Shown here: positions 1 to 7,930 of the stretch, one piece after another
How the letters are laid out: every line of letters starts with the position of its first letter
Numbering within the stretch: position 1 is the first letter of the stretch
NCBI RefSeq assembly: GCF_015207005.2
Contig: NZ_JADEXS020000001.1
Span: 186,001-250,000 of the forward strand
Direction of reading: 5' to 3'
DNA from: Desmonostoc muscorum LEGE 12446
GTDB lineage: Bacteria > Cyanobacteriota > Cyanobacteriia > Cyanobacteriales > Nostocaceae
Length of the DNA stretch: 64,000 nucleotides
Position numbers and translations under genes: made by a program
The notes under the pieces: model-generated
The model's input: only the letters and a program-made list of their open reading frames with translations
Told to the model about the DNA's origin: nothing
The model's database searches: none

Positions 1-1348
1 CGTATAAAGCCGGTGCAACAGTATCATCACTACTGCTGACAATCATCACTGGAGTTTTGATTTGATTTAAGCCAGCTTGACCGAAAATAGAACTGGTAAT
101 TGGATTAACTGCGATCGCCGCTTTGACTCTCTCATCCCGCAGGTTATAATCTTTGCCAGAGTTATTAATACTCAATTCCAAAGCGCGACACTGGAGCAGT
201 AAGGACATATTCCAGGTTTTTTCCAGTCCTGCTAGTTGACAGTCTTGTTTTAGCTGCTCAAAGTTGATTTTAGCGCCTGCCAACGCCAAGGCTGTGTAGC
301 CTCCCAAAGATTGACCAAATACGCCAACGTTTTGCACATTGAACCGATTTTTAAACCGTGAATCAGATTGGTTAGCTTTTTCCAATTGATTCAATACATA
401 TGTAATATCTAAAGGTCGGTCTTCAAATTCACTTGGTTGTGCTAAGTCATTGGCGTGTTTATTCAACAGCAAACGCAATTTTTTAATATCGCTACTAGGA
501 TGATTGGGAACAGCTACAACAAATCCATAGGAAGCTAAGTGAGTAGCTAAATATTGAAAGTTGCTGCTGTCTAAACCCAAGCCGTGAGAAATCACAATTA
601 CAGGTGCGGGAGTTTGAATTTTGGGAATGTAAACATCAGTTAATAAAAGCCGATGCCGCCTTGAATCAAAAAACTTTAAGGTATATTTTTGTGACTTAAA
701 CTTTCCCGGAATTTGTAAGTTAGGTAATTGTGATAAATTTGGTTGTTGGATGTTAGCAGCTTCGATTTTTGACTTTTGGGAAACTACCGCGATCGCTTGC
801 TGGGTTTGATTAACAAGTTTGTCCAGTTCTGTAGCTATTCCGAAAGTCTGCGCTACATCAAGGTGAATGCTGCTGCTAGGATATTTACGTAACACATTTA
901 AAAGTGTTAAGCCTCCTGATTCAGCAGAGGCTGAAATCAGCGCCGATCGCAAAGCACCAAATTCTGATTCTGGTTGAGGAGATTTGGTTTTAATCGCTTG
1001 CGCCAACCGATGCAGCAAAAATTCTCCTTGGGATGTGTACAGAAGTTGCGAAACCACTGCCGGAGTAACTTCCACACGATTAAGTAAAATCCGCCGCAAT
1101 TCCTGAAGCTTTTCAACAGGTAAATATTGTTGATATGCTGCTAAATCATCGTCAATTACACCTGTTTTGGCGTAGTTTTCTAAAGCTGTGACTGAAATCG
1201 AAAGCTCTAGAGCTGAATAAGACGCATAAATGCGTTCTGCTGCCGATACAGAATTACTAATTCCAAATGTTGGCAGCACCATTGAAAGAACCAGCAACAG
1301 GAAATTTTTTCTCAGGGTGCTGGCCCAATTACCAAACAAACTATTCAT
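1..1348 (-). CDS. Alpha/beta hydrolase with N-terminal DUF1400 (partial, runs off left edge)
   Basis: Reading leftward from an ATG at 1348, the frame stays open to the window edge, so the C-terminus is missing. The product starts with a hydrophobic signal-like segment (LLLVLSMVLPTFG). Next comes a DUF1400-type helical region (YASYSALELSISVTALE...), then an alpha/beta-hydrolase fold with an oxyanion-type VISHGLG segment and a nucleophile elbow GQSLGG. The family is cyanobacterial, predicted secreted or lipid-associated hydrolases of unknown substrate. The catalytic Asp and His would lie partly beyond the edge. Family assignment is confident; the reaction is unknown. Confidence 0.85.
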   Translation of the reverse strand, partial: MNSLFGNWASTLRKNFLLLVLSMVLPTFGISNSVSAAERIYASYSALELSISVTALENYAKTGVIDDDLAAYQQYLPVEKLQELRRILLNRVEVTPAVVSQLLYTSQGEFLLHRLAQAIKTKSPQPESEFGALRSALISASAESGGLTLLNVLRKYPSSSIHLDVAQTFGIATELDKLVNQTQQAIAVVSQKSKIEAANIQQPNLSQLPNLQIPGKFKSQKYTLKFFDSRRHRLLLTDVYIPKIQTPAPVIVISHGLGLDSSNFQYLATHLASYGFVVAVPNHPSSDIKKLRLLLNKHANDLAQPSEFEDRPLDITYVLNQLEKANQSDSRFKNRFNVQNVGVFGQSLGGYTALALAGAKINFEQLKQDCQLAGLEKTWNMSLLLQCRALELSINNSGKDYNLRDERVKAAIAVNPITSSIFGQAGLNQIKTPVMIVSSSDDTVAPALY

Positions 1349-1430
1349 CGCTCAACTGTTTCGGTGGTCTGGTTTTTTGAGGTGTTGGCTTTGGTAGTTT
1401 TTCGGGCGCCCTGCTTGGTTTATTGAAAAA

Positions 1431-1452
1431 GAATTCAGAATTCAGAATTCAG
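1431..1452. repeat. Heptanucleotide tandem repeat (GAATTCA)n
   Basis: Three head-to-tail copies of GAATTCA. Related GAATTC/CTGACTC heptamers recur near 1990-2020, 22016-22040 and 52030-52060. This resembles the short tandemly repeated repetitive (STRR) sequences known from Nostocales. Apart from this and the palindrome at 1863, the 670-base gap between the hydrolase and the transporter shows no gene. Confidence 0.7.
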
Positions 1453-1862
1453 TAGGATTTATGTATGACTTGCAGATGAATAAATCCATACTGTACTAGG
1501 ATATTCATAATCATTACTGATTGATTTCGACTCCTAAATTCTGACTGCGGAATTCTTTTTCAAAGATTTTTTCTGGCTATAAGTTTAACAAGTTAGATCG
1601 CTACAAAGTCAAATTTGTGGAAAAAGTATCGATTTTACAAAAGAATGACTTCAGTAGTTTGCCTTCACCAGAAAATCATAACAAATCAAAAAATATCATG
1701 CCTCAGTAATTATGTTGTAACTTTGGATATGGCACAATTTTACTAGATTAAAAAAATACTAAAGCTTTTGAAAATAATTTCTACTAATTCTCAGAATTCT
1801 TCTAAGTCAAATTGAGAATTCATCTGACTTATAGCGTTTCCCCACAAGCGTGAGGTACACCT

Positions 1863-1891
1863 GTAGGGGCACGGCAGTGCCGTGCCCCTAC
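1863..1891. repeat. Dispersed 29-bp palindrome, GTAGGGGCACGGCA family
   Basis: GTAGGGGCACGGCA, one central G, then its exact reverse complement (14-bp arms). A sister copy with a central T lies at 4849-4877. A related family built on GTAGGGGCGTACAG occurs at 3050-3077 and 29104-29131. All four are intergenic. They are REP-like elements that could also fold as RNA hairpins. Confidence 0.85.
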
Positions 1892-2021
1892 ACCTTGCGA
1901 TCTGATGTTGTACTGCATCTGAATGGGAACCGCTAAAAGTATGATTAACATTGAAATGAAGCAAACTTGTTGTTGATTTTTTTACATTCTGACTCCTGAC
2001 TCCTGAATTCTGAATTCTTCT

Positions 2022-2945
2022 TCAATCACTTTTTCCCAAGGCGATCGCCACTGAACCTGTGACTACTAAACCCGCTCCTAATATTCCTAAAAAAGTGAAC
2101 CGTTCTGGTGGAATTAAATCAGGTGCGATCGCTGATACCACGGCAACTGATATTAATGTCACAATGGGAGCCAAAGCTAATACTGCACTGACTCGTGATG
2201 CTTCCCAATGTTCTAATGATTCAGCAAAAGCACCGTAAGCAATTAGAGTATTCAAAGCACAAAAAATCAACATTCCCGACCGCAAAGCATCAAGTGTAAA
2301 AATTGATTTTACACTAGCTAAGGGAGTGAATAATAAAGCACAACCTCCGTAAATAATTAGCATGATGCTAGCGGAAGACAAAGATTGTAATAATTGCTTT
2401 TGTGCCAAAGCATAAATAGCCCATGCTGCTGCTCCTAGCACAATCAAAATACTACCTAGTATATAAGTATTTTGCGCTGTAATTAAATTCGTTAGCTGTT
2501 CCCGAAAAAATAAAAAGTAACCGCAAATCAGTACACTGACACCAATCCATTGATACAGCCGATAACGTTCATGAAAAATTACTAAACCACCCAAACCTAA
2601 TAAAAGGGTAGCTAATTGAATCAAAACTTCAGCATTAGCGGGTGATGTTAATGCTAAACCTTGCATAAATAAGAAGTAATTCATCGCTAAGAAGAGTGTA
2701 GCGATCGCCAATAACTTCCCAGAAGCAGAACGCAGTTGTTTTAACTTCGGTAATTTCCCACTTATTCCTAAATATCCAAACAGCAGTACAAATGATACCA
2801 AAAAACGAAACCAAATAACTGTATAAACATCAAGTGCTTGCAAAGTTACTGCAAGAGCGATCGGTAAAATTCCCCACATTAAGACAGTTAACAGAGATAA
2901 CCCTAACCCTAACCGCCAGCGACCAGAACTTTGATGTAGTGACAT
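2022..2945 (-). CDS. DMT-superfamily EamA-type transporter
   Basis: A 307-residue, very hydrophobic protein with about ten predicted membrane segments arranged as two EamA repeats of five helices. The first runs roughly over residues 14-146 and the second over 160-302. Length and layout match drug/metabolite transporters of the inner membrane that export or exchange small metabolites; the substrate cannot be read from sequence. It starts at ATG with the basic RWRLGLG stretch before helix 1. It stands alone between repeat-bearing gaps, with no operon partner. Confidence 0.85.
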   Translation of the reverse strand: MSLHQSSGRWRLGLGLSLLTVLMWGILPIALAVTLQALDVYTVIWFRFLVSFVLLFGYLGISGKLPKLKQLRSASGKLLAIATLFLAMNYFLFMQGLALTSPANAEVLIQLATLLLGLGGLVIFHERYRLYQWIGVSVLICGYFLFFREQLTNLITAQNTYILGSILIVLGAAAWAIYALAQKQLLQSLSSASIMLIIYGGCALLFTPLASVKSIFTLDALRSGMLIFCALNTLIAYGAFAESLEHWEASRVSAVLALAPIVTLISVAVVSAIAPDLIPPERFTFLGILGAGLVVTGSVAIALGKSD

Positions 2946-3049
2946 TTAAATATGCGAATTTCAAGTAGGGCTAATAATATATAGTTTACACATCTAAATT
3001 TTATCAACCTCTTGCTGAATAAGCATATTAACCACTATTTCATACATAG

Positions 3050-3077
3050 GTAGGGGCGTACAGCTGTACGCCCCTAC
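3050..3077. repeat. Dispersed 28-bp perfect palindrome, GTAGGGGCGTACAG family
   Basis: GTAGGGGCGTACAG followed directly by its exact reverse complement. It sits between the transporter and the serine hydrolase, just beyond the hydrolase stop codon. A near-identical copy (one base changed in the left arm) abuts the stop codon of the adenylate cyclase gene at 29104-29131, so a 3'-end/terminator-like role is possible. Confidence 0.85.
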
Positions 3078-3117
3078 ATTTAGGATTTCAGGAATTATGG
3101 TAATTACGATCGCTTAA

Positions 3118-4440
3118 CTAACGAGTGCGTAGGCCTAGCCCGCCGGAGGTATCGCCAAGTATCGGTTCTATATTGCTGACTTTGGTATGGTCTAGGTAAT
3201 TATAGACTCTTCTCGAAACTTCACGGACAAAATCTCCAGCTTTGGGATCGTAGTTTGGTCTTTGCACCAAAACACCTGCTAAATAGCTTTTGCCGTTGGG
3301 CATTTGAATAATACCCGCGTCACCAATGATAAATCTCAATGTACCAGTTTTGTGGGCGATGGTAGCTCCTTGACCAATACCAGCTGGTAGTAAACTATTG
3401 GTTTTCACACGGCGCATAATGCCTAAAACTTGATTGCGGCTGTTTGGGGATAGTAAACGATTATTAGAAACTAACGCCGCCAATCTCACCAAATCTTTAG
3501 AACTAGTTGTATTTGTGCCAGCAACGTCTGGAAGTAGATTCCGGAGTGCTGTATTTTGCAATCCCCAGCTACGAAAACGTTGGCTCACTTTTGCTGCACC
3601 ACCCAAGCGATCGAGAACCATATTTGTGGCGGTATTATCGCTGATTGTCATCATCAAGGTAGCAGTTTCTAAGACGCTAAATTTAGTGCCGATGGGTTTG
3701 TATTGCATAGTTCCCGATTCACCAACCCTTAAATCGCGCCGCATCACTAATTTATCTGTGAGTTTAATTCTCCCAGCGTCTATTTCTTGAAAAAGAGCCA
3801 CTAATAAGGGAAATTTGATTGTACTGGCAGCAGCAAATCTTTTTTCACCATTAATATCTATATAGTTTCCTGTATCTAAATCTAAGAAAAAGATTCCCGG
3901 ATTTAATGTTTTATAACTCGCTAACAAAGTGCGAATTTGAGAAGTAATACCGACCATTTCCTGACCAAGATTGACAACTCCAGCAAATGTAGCTGCATCT
4001 GTGGATTTGATGGCAATATCTTCTCGATTTTCCCCAACAATGGGATTACTTTGGCGGTTAAATGAATTGAATTTGAAAATCCAATGAGAAGGAGAATCTC
4101 CTTTAATTGATATATTTTGAGAATTAACATCATAACCGGGAGCTAATTCTACGACAAAACGAGTTGTTTGAGGGTCTGGGTTGCCGACGCGAATTTGTTT
4201 AACTGCATTGCCAAAACTTTGTTTGACACTATCAGAATTAAAATTAGTTCCAGGTAAATCAATTACCAATCGGCTAGGATTATCTAATAAAAAGGCTTTT
4301 GGTTCTATTCCCGAAGTGGTAGTTAGGTCTAATTGGTTTTGGCTAGAATCATAGTACCAAGACTGTAATTGTGAAGCTTTAGCTTGTCCTGCAACTAGAA
4401 CCAAACTGCTTAAACCAATGGCCAGTAGATGTGATTTCAT
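3118..4440 (-). CDS. AMIN-domain serine hydrolase, class A beta-lactamase fold
   Basis: I chose the ATG at 4440 because a signal peptide (MKSHLLAIGLSSLVLVAG) begins there; the frame also extends 21 bases upstream to a TTG. An AMIN domain (about residues 25-125), which in other proteins targets septal or peptidoglycan sites, is followed by a penicillin-binding/class A beta-lactamase fold. The SxxK motif is S206-T-I-K209, the SDN motif is near 267-269, and KTG is near 364-366. The Glu166-type omega-loop motif of true class A beta-lactamases is not visible (the equivalent stretch reads RNLLPDVAG). Transpeptidase/carboxypeptidase-like or structural roles are therefore as likely as antibiotic hydrolysis. 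The last residues (LGDTSGGLGLRTR) are encoded by a dispersed repeat. Confidence 0.85.
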   Translation of the reverse strand: MKSHLLAIGLSSLVLVAGQAKASQLQSWYYDSSQNQLDLTTTSGIEPKAFLLDNPSRLVIDLPGTNFNSDSVKQSFGNAVKQIRVGNPDPQTTRFVVELAPGYDVNSQNISIKGDSPSHWIFKFNSFNRQSNPIVGENREDIAIKSTDAATFAGVVNLGQEMVGITSQIRTLLASYKTLNPGIFFLDLDTGNYIDINGEKRFAAASTIKFPLLVALFQEIDAGRIKLTDKLVMRRDLRVGESGTMQYKPIGTKFSVLETATLMMTISDNTATNMVLDRLGGAAKVSQRFRSWGLQNTALRNLLPDVAGTNTTSSKDLVRLAALVSNNRLLSPNSRNQVLGIMRRVKTNSLLPAGIGQGATIAHKTGTLRFIIGDAGIIQMPNGKSYLAGVLVQRPNYDPKAGDFVREVSRRVYNYLDHTKVSNIEPILGDTSGGLGLRTR

Positions 4441-4675
4441 GTTGTGAATGTGGGTGTGCAAGTAAGGAGCAACTAATCAGGTTTACTTAGATTGTTTTCT
4501 GATGACTGTGCTGAACTTCCGGAGAAAAAGCCAGACAATTTTGGATTTTAGATTTTGGATTGATATGTGGATCAATCCGCTTGCCCTGTAGCATCAAGGA
4601 ATAATTGGTCATAAATCCCATTGAGTTATTTTTTGAGATGGTATTTGGGATTAGATAAGCACAATAAATCATCAT

Positions 4676-5012
4676 TACTTATCAAAAGTAAATCGCTGAC
4701 AGTTTTATTTATGATGTGAGTTGACAACAACAGAAATTGTTAATCTAGCGGAACGACGAGCCAAGGATTAATTATGTTTCCGACTTATGTTTTGTAGAGA
4801 GAGAAAGTAAAACCCATTCACTAAAACCTTAATACATATAGATTTCGCGTAGGGGCACGGCATTGCCGTGCCCCTACCAACGTATTTGTATCATAATTAA
4901 AGTTAAACGGTATAAGATAAGTCCTATACGCAAAACTGTCCCTCTCCGACTCTTAAGAGGAACAGACTTGAACTTTAGTTCACAACGCAGAGAGAGGTTC
5001 TGAGAACTCCGT
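4676..5012. other. Gene-free gap with one palindrome
   Basis: No supported gene. The gap holds the palindrome at 4849-4877 and otherwise shows no structure I recognise. Confidence 0.6.
4849..4877. repeat. Dispersed 29-bp palindrome, GTAGGGGCACGGCA family
   Basis: Identical in both 14-bp arms to the copy at 1863-1891, differing only in the central base (T instead of G). Confidence 0.85.
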
Positions 5013-6191
5013 TTAAAAGAAATCAGCCACCCAAGGCGAGGCACCTGCAAATATTTGCGTAGCTGCTGAAATAGCGGTTTCTGTCCCGTGCAGTTTTCCG
5101 GCTATTTGCAAATGGTAGGGGGTAAACAAACTTGTATATAGTGGTGCTAGTTCTCGGACATCTAACTGCAACTCACCTTTTCCACCTTTTGTAACTTCAC
5201 CGCGTCCATTGGCAACAGAAAGAATGAATTTACCATTGTTTCCAGTTAGCAAATTATCTTGAATATCTAGGTGCAGTTGAGCTTGAATTCCTGATGGATA
5301 ACCCCGCATCTCCAATGCCTTGACTACATCTACTATTCGCAGCATCCAGCGAAACTGAGTCGAAATCTTGGCTGTTTGCTCTGGTAACACCAATGTCAGG
5401 GTATCAATTGCAGAACTCTTCCAACGCACCCGCTGAATTTGGGAGCGATGGGTGGCGAGAAAAGACCAGAAAGTTTGGAAAGCCGCAACTGTTCTCAGTA
5501 CCCAATCTTTGACTAAGATAATTTCACCATCTTGTGTTCGTTGTTGAGTGAAGATGATGTAACCTTCGGGTTGGTCTTTTGCACCAATGAAATAGGCATA
5601 GGCTATTTCGTTTTTATCTGCTTGGATTAATCGCTCCCAGATTGCGGGATGTCGGTCTAAATATCCATGCGTGAGTTTTGCTTGCTGCTGATATAGTTGG
5701 TGAAAGACTTGATGATTTATCGGAACTACTGGTTGCAAAGGTAGGGGTTGCTCCCGTAGCCCAATTGCGTTGGTTGGAACTTCCCAAATGTACCAGCTAC
5801 CCCCCTGCTCATACCCGACTTTTCGATACAGGCTTTGCACGGCTGGGTAAAGGGCAGACAGCGGTACACCTCTAGCATAAAGTTCTTTGAGGGTGTGCTG
5901 CATGAGAGCGATCGCTCCCCCCGAACCACGGTATTCTGGAGTAATACCCACTACGGCAATTCCCGTCATTGGTACACGCTCACCACCCCACCACTGAGCC
6001 ATATCCAGAGTTGCCAATCCCCCAATTAATTGCTGTGACTCACGAATAATGCGAAAATTTTCTACGCCAATTTGGTTGATATAAGCTTCCTCGCCACCAA
6101 GTGCGTTGACAAAACACTGCTTAAAGATAGTCCCAAGCTGCTGAATATCTTGGGGATGGGCAAGTGTGCTGTATTCAAATTGAGGTGTCAT
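5013..6191 (-). CDS. Eis-like GNAT N-acetyltransferase with C-terminal SCP2-like domain
   Basis: A 392-residue protein with the three-part plan of the Eis (enhanced intracellular survival) family. An N-terminal GNAT domain (about 1-150) has an acetyl-CoA-type loop in EYRGSGGAIALMQH. A second, degenerate GNAT domain covers about 155-285, and a C-terminal SCP2/sterol-carrier-like domain about 290-392 (FILSVANGRGEV). Members acetylate amines, in some bacteria aminoglycosides or protein lysines; the substrate here is unknown. Length is normal for the family and the ORF is intact. Confidence 0.85.
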   Translation of the reverse strand: MTPQFEYSTLAHPQDIQQLGTIFKQCFVNALGGEEAYINQIGVENFRIIRESQQLIGGLATLDMAQWWGGERVPMTGIAVVGITPEYRGSGGAIALMQHTLKELYARGVPLSALYPAVQSLYRKVGYEQGGSWYIWEVPTNAIGLREQPLPLQPVVPINHQVFHQLYQQQAKLTHGYLDRHPAIWERLIQADKNEIAYAYFIGAKDQPEGYIIFTQQRTQDGEIILVKDWVLRTVAAFQTFWSFLATHRSQIQRVRWKSSAIDTLTLVLPEQTAKISTQFRWMLRIVDVVKALEMRGYPSGIQAQLHLDIQDNLLTGNNGKFILSVANGRGEVTKGGKGELQLDVRELAPLYTSLFTPYHLQIAGKLHGTETAISAATQIFAGASPWVADFF

Positions 6192-6243
6192 TTCTTATAC
6201 GATTAATAATACAAGAGCAAAACTATACTACAACAAAGGTTGC

Positions 6244-6490
6244 TTGAACTTTGACCTTCTGAGGTTCAATGTTGACCTTCTGAGGTTCAATGTTGACCTT
6301 CTGAGGTTCAACTTTGACCTTCTGAGGTTCAATGTTGACCTTCTGAGGCTCAACTTTGACCTTCTGAGGTTCAACTTTGACCTTCTGAGGCTCAACGTTG
6401 ACCTTCTGAGGTTCAACTTTGACCTTCTGAGGTTCAACTTTGACCTTCTGAGGTTCAATGTTGACCTTCTGAGGCTCAACGTTGACCTTC
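6244..6490. repeat. 21-bp tandem repeat, 11 full copies plus partials
   Basis: Eleven head-to-tail 21-mers run from 6251 to 6481 with consensus TTGACCTTCTGAGGTTCAA plus TG, CT or CG, followed by a partial unit. Variation is confined mainly to GGT/GGC and the last two bases. Since 21 is divisible by three and the unit lacks stops in several frames, both strands show spurious open frames. The minus-strand frame 6223-6660 would encode a VEPQKVK heptad array; I do not call it a gene because its upstream part covers another hairpin repeat. Confidence 0.9.
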
Positions 6491-6573
6491 AAAAGCTGGC
6501 TAATATTAAAATTTAGATTATAATTCAATACGCTTGGGTTAAGGGTTATTGGTGTAGATAATTGGTCTAGAGA

Positions 6574-6593
6574 AGACGCGATAAATCGCGTCT
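6574..6593. repeat. Short hairpin AGACGCGAT-AA-ATCGCGTCT
   Basis: Nine-bp perfect arms around a two-base centre, upstream of the NAGPA-like gene. It belongs to the AGAGACGCGAT/GCGTCTCT repeat type scattered through Nostocales. The imperfect hairpin near 52002-52030 (TAGAGACGTAGCA arm) looks similar. Confidence 0.6.
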
Positions 6594-6672
6594 CTACATG
6601 AGGGTTTTGGGCTGATCTGGATTGTATTGGATTATAATTACTGAAACTTATTTTTCCCAAAATAAAATACTG

Positions 6673-7869
6673 ATGAATGTTGTCATCAATTTATTGCTGT
6701 TTTTGCTGCCAATTCTGAGTAGCCTTTGGATTGCTCAAAGTTTCGATCCTTTATCTCCTTATCAGCCTCTCCAGGTGATAGACGGTGCAGCTTTATATAG
6801 AAAAGAATTAACAAACGGTAACGAAGCTTATTTACAAGTTATTGACCTCCGCAAAATGCACATCGACCAAATCATTGGAGAGGTCGATAATATGGGTCAA
6901 AATCAAGGTAATTACTATAAAGGAGAAGGTGGACATTACAGCCCTTTTTTCAAAACCAAGTTATTCTCAGAAGTTGCAAATGAATATCAACAGCTTTACG
7001 GTAACAACGTTTTTTCTATGATTAATTGTTCTTTTTTTGAGCAATATCAACCTAGTACTCAATTATCTTTCCCAATTAAACTCAATGGTGTAGTCATCAG
7101 TAGCGGTAATAGTCCTTACGGCCCCGTCAAAGAACCAAAAGATAAATATTATAGTAATATTCGCCTCAAGGCTTTAGTTTGGGATGAAAAGCAAGCGTAT
7201 ATCACAAATTACGACCAAGTTAGTGGTGCGCCTCTGAATCAAAAAGCAGTGAAAAACGCCATCGTCACTTACGAATACAGCGACCATCCGGCAAAAGTAT
7301 TAGCTCAAAATCAAGTAAATAAATACCAAGTCATCGGTACTCTTAACAAAGATGGTGTTAAGGGTGACGAGTTGCTGCTGATTATGACAGTGAACCAAAC
7401 AACTTTAGACGAGGCAGCGGATTTATTACGCAAATTAGGAGTCAAAGGCGATATCATTACCGTTGACGGTGGCAGATCAACTTATTTGTTCAATCCCAAA
7501 AGCGGAAATATTATTGTTCCACAACTGTCTAATCCGCAAGAAAATCCTGCTTTTCGACACCTACCTCATTATCTGGGATTCCGTAAAAAAACTAAAAATC
7601 AGGTTGCGCCAAAAATCTTGCTCAGTCAGCCAGTTGGTAAAGTCGTTGCAAATAAAGATCAGCCTTATTTAATATTGTGGCGAGACAATTTTGATGGCGA
7701 TGTCTCGATTAAGTTGTACTATGAGAACAAACTTATTCAAAACATTTCTTCCCGTACTGCTAGCGATGGAGTTTATGAGTGGACACCGGGTATTCCTGTA
7801 AAAGAAGGCTATTTTGTTCGGGTTTCTAGCTCCAAAGACCGGAATATTTTCGGGCAGTTGCAATTTTAG
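6673..7869 (+). CDS. NAGPA/DUF2233-type phosphodiester glycosidase family protein, secreted
   Basis: I chose the ATG at 6673 because it directly precedes a signal-like segment (MNVVINLLLFLLPILSSLW); the frame is open 51 bases further upstream. The mature part carries the hallmark of the phosphodiester-glycosidase (NAGPA) domain, the segment DIITVDGGRSTYLFNP, plus an early YLQVIDLRKMHIDQ strand. The last ~75 residues form a separate beta-rich tail (DGVYEWTPGIP). In human NAGPA the domain removes GlcNAc from phosphodiesters; bacterial members act in the envelope on mostly unknown substrates. It lies just upstream of the phosphotransferase gene on the same strand (61-base gap). Confidence 0.8.
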   Translation: MNVVINLLLFLLPILSSLWIAQSFDPLSPYQPLQVIDGAALYRKELTNGNEAYLQVIDLRKMHIDQIIGEVDNMGQNQGNYYKGEGGHYSPFFKTKLFSEVANEYQQLYGNNVFSMINCSFFEQYQPSTQLSFPIKLNGVVISSGNSPYGPVKEPKDKYYSNIRLKALVWDEKQAYITNYDQVSGAPLNQKAVKNAIVTYEYSDHPAKVLAQNQVNKYQVIGTLNKDGVKGDELLLIMTVNQTTLDEAADLLRKLGVKGDIITVDGGRSTYLFNPKSGNIIVPQLSNPQENPAFRHLPHYLGFRKKTKNQVAPKILLSQPVGKVVANKDQPYLILWRDNFDGDVSIKLYYENKLIQNISSRTASDGVYEWTPGIPVKEGYFVRVSSSKDRNIFGQLQF

Positions 7870-7930
7870 CCCAATGGGAAAATGAAATGGATAACTGGCT
7901 AATCACAAACCTCTCAATAAGATTGGCGGT

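Noticed and set aside
4487..4675. 62-residue minus-strand frame
   Set aside because: Contains NPKSKIQN from the TTTTGGATTTTAGATT repeat and has no homology or ribosome site; judged non-coding.
6244..6490. CRISPR-like array
   Set aside because: Units are contiguous with no spacers and no cas genes are near.
6223..6660. Minus-strand 145-residue frame with VEPQKVK heptads
   Set aside because: Openness is explained by the 21-bp repeat; its upstream part crosses an unrelated hairpin repeat and there is no ribosome site.
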